Below are positions 1-5,570 of a stretch of DNA of 6,828 nt, piece by piece (the first letter of the stretch is position 1; the number at the start of each line of letters is the position of its first letter). The DNA comes from Bacteroidia bacterium (lineage in GTDB: Bacteria > Bacteroidota > Bacteroidia > NS11-12g > UBA9320), in assembly GCA_029253325.1 (NCBI GenBank), contig JAQWZS010000186.1, positions 1 through 6,828 on the forward strand, in the 5' to 3' direction. The notes beneath the pieces were generated by a model that saw only the letters and a program-made list of their open reading frames with translations, was not told the origin of the DNA and searched no databases. A program made the position numbers and the translations under genes.

Positions 1-965
1 CCGTCACCATATGTTTTAACACCTTCAGGTGTTTCATTATCTTTATCAAAATGATCTGCTACACCATCGCCATCCGTATCAGCCATTAAGTTTTTAAGGC
101 TTTTGTTGATAGAATCCATGTCTGTATATAAGGATTCAACAGGATTTAACCAATCGTTATGATCATCTCTGTTTTTGTCACCAAATTTGAATGACAACTG
201 AACACCTAGCGTAGAGTAAGAATCAAATGATCTATTTCTCTCGGAACTTGAACTAAATAATTCTAAATCTCGGGCATCTAAATCATCAGATCGAGTTAAT
301 CTAGTTTTCCATTCTAAACCTAAATCAAATTTGTCATTAAGATTATATTTAACTCCAACGCCTAATGGGAAGGTAATATCTGTTCCAGAATATGCAGTTG
401 CTGCTCTAACTGTTTGTGAATAATCCGTAGTTAAATTTCCTGCAACATCAAAATATTCCATTTGACCAGGGAATGATGTTGCTAAACCACTAGCTTCTGA
501 AGCATCATTAACCTCACCCTCTACATCACTAGAGATGATACCTACACCAAATGATACAAATGTTTGCAATTTACTTAAAGGTCTTAAGAAAGACCAATTA
601 CCTGCAGTAATTACAGCAGATACGTCTGCGTCTATAAAATTGTTGGTATATTCATATGAGCCTTTTAAATCATTCCTGGTAGCAGACCAGAACAACTCTG
701 TGCCATTTCTAGATCCTGACATTTTACCCATGTTAGCAGACGCTTTAAACCCTACTGTTTGAGATGCTGAGTATTTAAGGTGAAGCCCACCAGAAAAAGA
801 GAGATTCTCGTGCGGTGCATCAAAATGCCCGAATGTTGGACTAATTTGTGCTCCCACAGACCATTTTTGTGCTGGTCTAAATTTTGAAAAATAATCGTTT
901 TGTGCTTCTATACTTGTATAACCCAACAAGGTTATAATAAGTAATACTGATTTAAATGATTTCAT
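1..965 (-). CDS. OmpA-family outer-membrane protein, N-terminal part (cut by window edge)
   Basis: The frame stays open from ATG at 965 to the left edge, giving 321 codons with no stop, so the C-terminus lies outside the window. Residues 1-22 look like a Sec signal peptide: K2 and K5, a hydrophobic stretch VLLIITLLGY, and a probable cut after IEAQ. Residues about 30-262 alternate short polar and aromatic stretches, ending in GVQLSFKFGD, as expected for an outer-membrane beta-barrel. A short helical linker (about 274-294) leads to DTDGDGVADHFD at 296-307, a thrombospondin type 3 calcium-binding motif, followed by ETPEGVKTYGD. In Bacteroidota OmpA-family proteins this motif normally precedes a C-terminal peptidoglycan-binding OmpA domain; that domain is inferred here, not seen. 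The likely role is a structural porin tethering the outer membrane to the wall. An in-frame ATG at 986 would add seven residues (MNTTAKI); 965 is preferred because it gives a more typical signal peptide. Confidence 0.85.
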   Translation of the reverse strand, partial: MKSFKSVLLIITLLGYTSIEAQNDYFSKFRPAQKWSVGAQISPTFGHFDAPHENLSFSGGLHLKYSASQTVGFKASANMGKMSGSRNGTELFWSATRNDLKGSYEYTNNFIDADVSAVITAGNWSFLRPLSKLQTFVSFGVGIISSDVEGEVNDASEASGLATSFPGQMEYFDVAGNLTTDYSQTVRAATAYSGTDITFPLGVGVKYNLNDKFDLGLEWKTRLTRSDDLDARDLELFSSSSERNRSFDSYSTLGVQLSFKFGDKNRDDHNDWLNPVESLYTDMDSINKSLKNLMADTDGDGVADHFDKDNETPEGVKTYGD

Positions 966-1016
966 GATTTTTGCTGTCGTATTCATTTCTTGAATTGAAT
1001 ATTGTATAATTTGCTA

Positions 1017-1046
1017 CAAAAGTATAAAATTTTACATAAACAACAA
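1017..1046 (-). promoter_or_regulatory. Predicted Bacteroidota-type promoter for the ompA-like gene
   Basis: On the minus strand, TTG at 1046-1044 is followed after 19 nt by TACTTTTG at 1024-1017. This is an exact match to the phylum's -33 TTG / -7 TAnnTTTG consensus at the expected spacing. The site fills the gap between the bshC stop and the porin start. Transcription would begin near 1010, leaving a leader of about 24 nt to the ATG at 986 or 45 nt to the ATG at 965. I see no terminator after bshC, so readthrough from the upstream operon is also possible. Confidence 0.65.
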
Positions 1047-1050
1047 GCAA

Positions 1051-2613
1051 TTAGGAGAATATGAGCACTACTTTCTGACTAGCTGAGTAACCAAAATTTC
1101 TTTCTACATCAAAAGGTTTTATAGCCAACAACCCAGAATGCATACCTAAATGATCTTGTCTTTCTTGTATTGCAATTGGACTAAAGTATGTTTTTTTTAT
1201 TCTCAAGACTTTTTTAAAATCAGCAGATTGATCGACTTTATTGGCCCATTGTTTTTCTACAAGTTGCTCTATATCATTAAGTTTATCTAATAATTTCGAC
1301 CATTTATTAACCAAATTAAATCCTTTAAATGAATTTGATATTTCTTGATCATACGCTGCAATACTTGATTTTATCAATGTCAATTTTTCGTCTTGTAATT
1401 CTTTTAAATTTGATAACTTTTTATTTTGTTTTAATGCAATAACTTTCTCTTCCTCAAACCAATTAATTGAATTATTGTCGAAAAATTCTTTTTTAAATTT
1501 ATTTGGTATCATAACACACGAGGTTCTTACAGACAATGATGGTATGGGTAATTCATAGTTATCAAAAAGACCTTTTAATTGCAACCAATAATTTAGTTCA
1601 CTTGAGCCTAAAACATTACAAACATTGGGCAGTATCCATTCTTGATATAGCGGTCTCAAAGCTGCATTTGGACTTAAATTTTCACAATTATTTTTAACAA
1701 AATCTGTAGGATTTTCATTTGAGATATCACTCAACACATCAATTCTAATTCTGTCATTATTCTGCAATAAAAAAAGATTACAAGGTTTTATCCTCAATTG
1801 CTTTTTAAACCCAGACTCTTCAAGTCTGCTTGTTGTTTTTTGAATTGCTTTTTTATTGGTGTGATTTAGTTCATCAATCATCACTGAAGTGAAACTTGAT
1901 TTTAAAACTTTACTATCTGGATCTATGATAATCAAGCCAGTATCACCCAAATAATCATGCAACAATCTTCTGAATGCAACAGATAAATTTTGAGACTCAT
2001 GATATACTTGGGCAGCTCGATTTAGAAACTCTCTTTGAGCCTCAGAAAATCGTTGGGTTTTAATAAGCTTATAAAACATTTCTGCAACACCTTCAGTATT
2101 CATTCTACCAACAGCTCCAGATTGATTCGTATTCCATTTAACTTGATTACCATAATAATTCACCGATGAAATTTCATCCAAATCATGGTCTTCAGTAGCC
2201 ATCCAAAAAACAGGCACAAACTGTTTGTCTGCATATTTCTCAATAAGTTGTCTTGATATAGCTATAACATCAAAAATCTTGTACAAAACAAAGAGTGGAC
2301 CTAAACCTAAATGAATTTGCTGACCCGTTGTAATAGTAAATGTATTGAGTTCTTTGAGTTTATCAATATTCGTTTTGACCTCAACAGATTTTGTTAAATC
2401 AATCCCTGCCTCATCATATTGACTATACAAATCTTGAACTAAATTATCCCGCTTTTGCTGAGAGAAATTAGACTTTGAATTCATGGCAGCTTTAATGCCA
2501 TCTATATCAGGAGTGAAGCTATGAAAAGACTTCAGTGACTCTCCCTCATAGTAAGCCTCCAATAAAGGGTTATTAAAAAAAGTTTTTTTTCTTATAACAT
2601 GAGAAAATTCCAC
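1051..2613 (-). CDS. bshC: Bacillithiol synthase BshC (putative cysteine-adding enzyme)
   Basis: This 520-residue protein has the family's usual length. BshC is thought to add cysteine to glucosaminyl-malate in the last step of making bacillithiol, a cytosolic low-molecular-weight thiol. Hallmarks are TTGQQ at 95-99 followed by GLGPLFVLYK, PVFWMATEDHDLDE at 134-147 in the Rossmann-like core, and the block LSPNAALRPLYQEW (313-326) through ELNYWLQLKGLF. A Lys/Glu/Leu-rich stretch at about 387-460 fits the C-terminal coiled coil. GSSE at 337-340 stands where I would expect a GPGE/GGxE-like sequence. The start is GTG at 2613. No ATG occurs in frame upstream before a stop at 2640, and the next in-frame Met (residue 44) would remove conserved sequence. 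That GTG shares its first G with the rimO TAG stop, suggesting translational coupling. bshA and bshB are not in the window. Confidence 0.93.
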   Translation of the reverse strand: MEFSHVIRKKTFFNNPLLEAYYEGESLKSFHSFTPDIDGIKAAMNSKSNFSQQKRDNLVQDLYSQYDEAGIDLTKSVEVKTNIDKLKELNTFTITTGQQIHLGLGPLFVLYKIFDVIAISRQLIEKYADKQFVPVFWMATEDHDLDEISSVNYYGNQVKWNTNQSGAVGRMNTEGVAEMFYKLIKTQRFSEAQREFLNRAAQVYHESQNLSVAFRRLLHDYLGDTGLIIIDPDSKVLKSSFTSVMIDELNHTNKKAIQKTTSRLEESGFKKQLRIKPCNLFLLQNNDRIRIDVLSDISNENPTDFVKNNCENLSPNAALRPLYQEWILPNVCNVLGSSELNYWLQLKGLFDNYELPIPSLSVRTSCVMIPNKFKKEFFDNNSINWFEEEKVIALKQNKKLSNLKELQDEKLTLIKSSIAAYDQEISNSFKGFNLVNKWSKLLDKLNDIEQLVEKQWANKVDQSADFKKVLRIKKTYFSPIAIQERQDHLGMHSGLLAIKPFDVERNFGYSASQKVVLIFS

Positions 2614-3923
2614 TACTTGATAAGCTTTGCGATTAGATCAAATGATTCAGCACCCGTAATATGTGTGTTTGCGAAGTCACCAACTCTCAAATAACCTTCA
2701 TTCAATGAAATAATAACCTCATTATCAACCTCGGGTGAGTCAAACTGTGTACGTCCAATATAGCTATCTCCCTCAATACGATCTATTATTACTTTTTGAT
2801 TAGTTCCAATTAGTTTTTGATTATGTGCCCAAGAAATATCATGCTGTATGGCCATAATCTCATCTGCACGAGTAGATTTTATCTGTTCAGAAACATGATC
2901 CTCTAAAGTTCCTGCATGAGTACCATCCTCATGAGAATAGGTAAATACACCCAATCGATTAAACTTGTAGCGACTCACAAAATCTTTCAACTCCTCAAAA
3001 TCTTGATCATACTCTCCAGGATGCCCAACTAATAAGGTTGTTCTTAAAGCAATATTTTCTACCTCAGATTGAATGCGATCTAAAACCTCTTCAGTTCTTC
3101 TTTTGGTAATTCCCCTTCTCATTGATTTGAGAACATTATCTGAAATATGTTGGATTGGAATATCTAAATATTTACAAATATTGGGCTTTGAATTCATTAT
3201 AGGCAGTACATCAAATGGAAATTTTGATGGATATGCATAGTGAAGACGTATCCAGTCAAGCCCCACAACATCACTAAGTCTATCCATGAGTTCAGCTAAT
3301 TTCCGCTCTCCATATAAATCAATACCATAATAAGTAGAGTCTTGAGCAATTAGCATAATTTCTTTTATTCCATCCTTAACCAATGCCTTTGCCTCACCAA
3401 CCAATTGATCCATCGATTTTGATACATGCTTACCCCGCATAAGAGGTATTGCACAAAAAGAACATGGCCGATCGCAACCCTCCGAAATTTTCATGTATGC
3501 ATAGTGTTTAGCTACAGAAGATTTTCGTTCGCCAATCAGCTCTTTACGATAATCAACCCCTAGGTTATTTAACAGTTGAGGTAATTCAAAGGTTCCATAC
3601 CATTTATCAACTTCAGGAATTTCTGGGGATAAATCTGCTTTATACCGTTCTGACAAACAACCGGTTACAATCAAATTATCCAAGTTACCTGCTTTCTTTT
3701 CCTGAGCAAAATCAAGAATAGTATCAATACTTTCCTGCTTGGCATTATCAATAAAACCACAGGTATTAATAATTACTGTATCTGCACCTTTGGTATCCTC
3801 ATGTACGGTATGAACTTTTCCATTTTCCAGTTGAGACTGAATTACCTCAGAATCTACCGTATTTTTAGAACAGCCAAGAGTAACTATGGCAACTTTATTG
3901 GGTTTATGGCTTTTGGTCTTCAT
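2613..3923 (-). CDS. rimO: Ribosomal protein uS12 methylthiotransferase RimO
   Basis: This 436-residue radical-SAM enzyme adds a methylthio group to a conserved aspartate of ribosomal protein uS12. The N-terminal UPF0004 domain shows the three cysteines that bind the auxiliary cluster: C18 (TLGCSKN), C55 (NTCGF) and C89 (TGCLSERY). The radical-SAM cluster motif is CX3CX2C at C150, C154 and C157 (EGCDRPCSFCAIP). DIPIQHISDNVLKSMRRG (254-271) is typical of the MiaB/RimO family. A C-terminal TRAM domain, which in RimO binds the protein substrate, runs from about 372 to 434. TLGCSKN and the acidic TRAM segment favour RimO over MiaB, the tRNA-modifying relative. The ATG directly abuts the ftsY stop (TAA|ATG), so translation probably depends on ribosomes finishing ftsY. 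All catalytic cysteines are present. Confidence 0.96.
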   Translation of the reverse strand: MKTKSHKPNKVAIVTLGCSKNTVDSEVIQSQLENGKVHTVHEDTKGADTVIINTCGFIDNAKQESIDTILDFAQEKKAGNLDNLIVTGCLSERYKADLSPEIPEVDKWYGTFELPQLLNNLGVDYRKELIGERKSSVAKHYAYMKISEGCDRPCSFCAIPLMRGKHVSKSMDQLVGEAKALVKDGIKEIMLIAQDSTYYGIDLYGERKLAELMDRLSDVVGLDWIRLHYAYPSKFPFDVLPIMNSKPNICKYLDIPIQHISDNVLKSMRRGITKRRTEEVLDRIQSEVENIALRTTLLVGHPGEYDQDFEELKDFVSRYKFNRLGVFTYSHEDGTHAGTLEDHVSEQIKSTRADEIMAIQHDISWAHNQKLIGTNQKVIIDRIEGDSYIGRTQFDSPEVDNEVIISLNEGYLRVGDFANTHITGAESFDLIAKLIK

Positions 3924-4871
3924 TTATGTAAATAATGAACTTATAAATGTTTTGGAATTAAATAGTTGTAAGTCATTCATTTGTTCTCCAACTCCAATGT
4001 ACTTAACAGGAATCTTAAACTGATCGCTAATACCAATGACTACTCCCCCTTTAGCTGTTCCGTCTAATTTGGTTAGTGTTAACGAAGAAACATCCGTTGC
4101 TGCGGTGAATTGTTTGGCCTGTTCAAATGCGTTCTGACCTGTACTTGCATCAAGTACTAACATCACTTCGTGTGGAGCCCCATCTACTTGTTTATCCATC
4201 ACTCGTTTAATTTTAGAAAGCTCATTCATCAGATTAACCTTATTGTGTAATCTACCCGCAGTATCAATAATCACTACATCAGCATTTTGTTCTGCTCCAT
4301 ATTTTACCGCTTCAAAAGCAACAGCAGCTGGATCCGTATTCATTCCTTTGGATACAACATCCACCCCTACACGATCTCCCCAAATTTTAATTTGATCTAC
4401 AGCAGCAGCTCTAAAAGTGTCAGCAGCACCTAATACTACTTTCAAACCTTGAGATTTAAATAGGTTGGCTAGCTTACCTATCGTGGTTGTTTTACCTACA
4501 CCATTAACACCTACTACCATAATCACGTATGGTTTAATATCGCTCAAAGTATGTTGATGTTCATTCTCCGAAACAAGCTGAACTATCTCATCTTTCAACA
4601 TGTTCTTGAGTTCAGATTCAGAAAGATATTTATCGTGTGAAACACGAGATTCTATTCGATCAATAATTTTGACAGTAGTTGCAACTCCAACATCTGAAGA
4701 AATTAGCAGTTCTTCGACATCGTCCAAAAAGTCATCATCAATCTTACTTTTACCAACAACAACTTTAGAAAGTTTATCTAAAAGTGAAGTTCTTGTCTTT
4801 TCTAAACCAGAGTCCAGTTTTTCTTTTTGAACTTCGGTTGGTTTCTTTTTAAAAAAGTCTAATAATCCCAT
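3924..4871 (-). CDS. ftsY: Signal recognition particle receptor FtsY
   Basis: This SRP-family GTPase docks ribosome-nascent-chain-SRP complexes at the inner membrane. From ATG at 4871 it has 315 residues, with a short N-terminal region rather than the long acidic A domain of E. coli. The start MGLLDFFKKK is the usual amphipathic, basic membrane-contact helix, followed by a helical N domain (about 25-100). The G domain carries all motifs: P-loop GVNGVGKTT (121-129), DTFRAAA (151-157), DTAGR (203-207), DASTGQNA (241-248), TKLDGTAKGG (267-276) and GVGE (293-296). The frame is open back to a TTG at 4901 and an ATG at 4898. Those would append a peptide ending SFFVFIP encoded by the terminator stem and T-tract, so 4871 is chosen. 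It heads the ftsY-rimO-bshC unit. Confidence 0.97.
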   Translation of the reverse strand: MGLLDFFKKKPTEVQKEKLDSGLEKTRTSLLDKLSKVVVGKSKIDDDFLDDVEELLISSDVGVATTVKIIDRIESRVSHDKYLSESELKNMLKDEIVQLVSENEHQHTLSDIKPYVIMVVGVNGVGKTTTIGKLANLFKSQGLKVVLGAADTFRAAAVDQIKIWGDRVGVDVVSKGMNTDPAAVAFEAVKYGAEQNADVVIIDTAGRLHNKVNLMNELSKIKRVMDKQVDGAPHEVMLVLDASTGQNAFEQAKQFTAATDVSSLTLTKLDGTAKGGVVIGISDQFKIPVKYIGVGEQMNDLQLFNSKTFISSLFT

Positions 4872-4877
4872 AGGTAT

Positions 4878-4914
4878 AAAAACAAAAAAGCTTCCCATCA
4901 AAAGTAGGAAGCTT
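4878..4914 (-). terminator. Intrinsic terminator closing the rpmB-rpmG-DUF4295 cluster
   Basis: In the minus-strand RNA an 8-bp perfect stem pairs AAGCTTCC (4914-4907) with GGAAGCTT (4895-4888) around an 11-nt loop. The T-rich tail TTTTGTTTTT (4887-4878) follows immediately. This is the standard rho-independent layout, 26 nt beyond the DUF4295 stop and just before ftsY. Read on the plus strand, the same stem is followed only by ATTTATTT, so termination in that direction would be weaker. The moderate stem (four G-C pairs) could allow partial readthrough into ftsY. Confidence 0.85.
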
Positions 4915-4929
4915 ATTTATTTAAAACAA
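4899..4929 (-). promoter_or_regulatory. Predicted ftsY promoter nested in the terminator
   Basis: On the minus strand, TTG at 4929-4927 and TACTTTTG at 4906-4899 are separated by 20 nt, matching the Bacteroidota consensus TTG / TAnnTTTG. The -7 box begins on the first base of the terminator loop and fits wholly inside it. A start about 6-7 nt downstream (near 4892) would leave a leader of roughly 20 nt before the ATG at 4871. Such a transcript would contain only the distal stem arm and could not form the hairpin. The call rests on consensus only. Confidence 0.55.
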
Positions 4930-4942
4930 TAACGTCGTTATT
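4928..4942. repeat. Short inverted repeat at the end of the DUF4295 gene
   Basis: AATAAC (4928-4933) and GTTATT (4937-4942) are perfect reverse complements around a 3-nt loop. The arm includes most of the two tandem TAA stop codons of the DUF4295 gene and touches the proposed -33 TTG of ftsY. Read on the minus strand it is followed by GTTTTAAAT, a poor T-tract, so it is not a convincing terminator by itself. It may be a small operator or 3' stem, or chance in AT-rich DNA. Confidence 0.3.
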
Positions 4943-5096
4943 ATTTTGCCAAGGCTTCTTTTACAGATTCCGTTGGCATCATTTCTTCTCTAAATGCATA
5001 TGCACCTGTTTTGGGTGATTTTTCACATCGGATAACCTTTGCCCAATCTCTACCAGATCCTGCTTTTTTAAGGGTTGCTACTACTTTCTTTGCCAT
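4941..5096 (-). CDS. DUF4295 family small protein, probable ribosome-associated protein
   Basis: This 51-residue reading frame starts at ATG 5096 and ends in two tandem TAA codons (4943-4941 and 4940-4938). It opens MAKKVVATLKKAGSGRDW, has the central motif KSPKTGAYAF (26-35), and ends ESVKEALAK. That pattern is the Bacteroidota family DUF4295. The protein is lysine-rich at its N-terminus, has no signal or membrane segment, and begins one base after the rpmG stop (TAA-G-ATG), so it should be co-translated with bL28 and bL33. From memory, a Flavobacterium ribosome structure assigned this family to the large subunit as a phylum-specific protein (bL38). I could not verify that, so the ribosomal role rests on size, charge and invariant neighbours. 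The single cysteine (C24) gives no metal site. Confidence 0.9.
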   Translation of the reverse strand: MAKKVVATLKKAGSGRDWAKVIRCEKSPKTGAYAFREEMMPTESVKEALAK

Positions 5097-5097
5097 C

Positions 5098-5280
5098 TTA
5101 CTTTATTTCTTTATGAACCGTTACTTTTTTCATGTAAGGGTTATATTTTTTTAATTCAATACGCTCTGTCGTATTTCTTTTATTCTTAGTGGTGATGTAA
5201 CGAGACATACCTGGTACACCTGAACCTTTTTGTTCAGTACACTCCAATATTACTTGAACTCTGTTGCCTTTCTTTGCCAT
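5098..5280 (-). CDS. rpmG: Large-subunit ribosomal protein bL33 (zinc-free type)
   Basis: This 60-residue protein has the bL33 signature SRYITTKNKRN (26-36) and ELKKYNPYMKKVTVHKE. It binds the 50S subunit near the E site. Zinc-binding forms carry two CxxC pairs. Here only C14 remains (LECTEQ), and the second pair is replaced in YNPYMKK, so this is the zinc-independent form. A short insertion, QKGSGVPGM at about 17-25, before SRYITT is usual for Bacteroidota. The gene begins three bases after the rpmB stop (TAA-ACC-ATG). A GGAAGA lies about 10 nt upstream of the start, one of the few partial Shine-Dalgarno-like sequences in the window, although it falls inside rpmB coding sequence and may mean nothing. 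Confidence 0.97.
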   Translation of the reverse strand: MAKKGNRVQVILECTEQKGSGVPGMSRYITTKNKRNTTERIELKKYNPYMKKVTVHKEIK

Positions 5281-5283
5281 GGT

Positions 5284-5517
5284 TTATATTCTTCCGTTTT
5301 TCAATAAACTATTCAAACAAGCACTGATGCCTTTTTTATTGATTGTTTTTAGAGCAGAGGTACTCACTTTAAGTGTAATCCACTCATCTTGCTCAGGCAA
5401 GTAAAACTTTTTAGTTTGAAGGTTTGGATAAAATCTTCTTTTAGTTCTACGTTTTGAATGAGAAACATTGTTCCCAGACATTGCTTTTTTTCCTGTTAAA
5501 TCACAAACTCTAGACAT
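5284..5517 (-). CDS. rpmB: Large-subunit ribosomal protein bL28
   Basis: This 77-residue basic protein begins MSRVCDLTGKKAMSGNNVSHS and continues KRRTKRRFYPNLQTKKF, the standard bL28 N-terminal half. The C-terminal half has VSTSALKTINKKGI, also typical. Only C5 of the possible CxxC zinc pair is present, as in E. coli bL28, so this is a zinc-independent form like its neighbour bL33. It is the first gene of the three-gene ribosomal cluster and lies 53 nt beyond the DUF1343 gene, with a promoter-like sequence in that gap. GAGG sits one base before the ATG, too close to act as an ordinary ribosome-binding site. Confidence 0.97.
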   Translation of the reverse strand: MSRVCDLTGKKAMSGNNVSHSKRRTKRRFYPNLQTKKFYLPEQDEWITLKVSTSALKTINKKGISACLNSLLKNGRI

Positions 5518-5536
5518 ACCTCTATTTTTAGGGCTG

Positions 5537-5567
5537 CAAATATGTTGTTATTTTTTGATTTTCACAA
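5537..5567 (-). promoter_or_regulatory. Predicted promoter of the rpmB-rpmG-DUF4295 cluster
   Basis: On the minus strand, TTG at 5567-5565 is followed after 20 nt by CATATTTG at 5544-5537. This matches the TAnnTTTG -7 consensus at all but the first base. The box continues into CAGCCC, giving TTTGCAGCC, a context I recall as common at Bacteroidota promoters. A start near 5530 would leave a leader of about 13 nt. The site sits in the 53-nt gap after the DUF1343 stop. I see no good terminator in that gap. Confidence 0.6.
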
Positions 5568-5570
5568 CTA

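Noticed and set aside
296..321. Idea that the truncated protein could be an extracellular adhesin with thrombospondin repeats
   Set aside because: Only one repeat unit follows a beta-barrel-like region, and the sequence around it (VADHFD then TPEGV) matches the linker of Bacteroidota OmpA proteins better than multi-repeat adhesins; the missing C-terminus prevents certainty.
535..762. Plus-strand 75-codon open frame
   Set aside because: It lies wholly antisense to the ompA-like barrel, which has a signal peptide and recognisable motifs; the plus frame's protein has no recognisable features.
4600..4830. Plus-strand 76-codon open frame, Ser-rich
   Set aside because: It is antisense to the N domain of ftsY; the serine richness comes from reading Asp/Glu/Leu/Lys codons in reverse.
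5544..5568. GTTGT/ACAAC inverted repeat as a terminator for the DUF1343 gene
   Set aside because: The stem is only 5 bp with a 15-nt AT loop, has no T-tract after it on the minus strand, and overlaps the predicted rpmB promoter.
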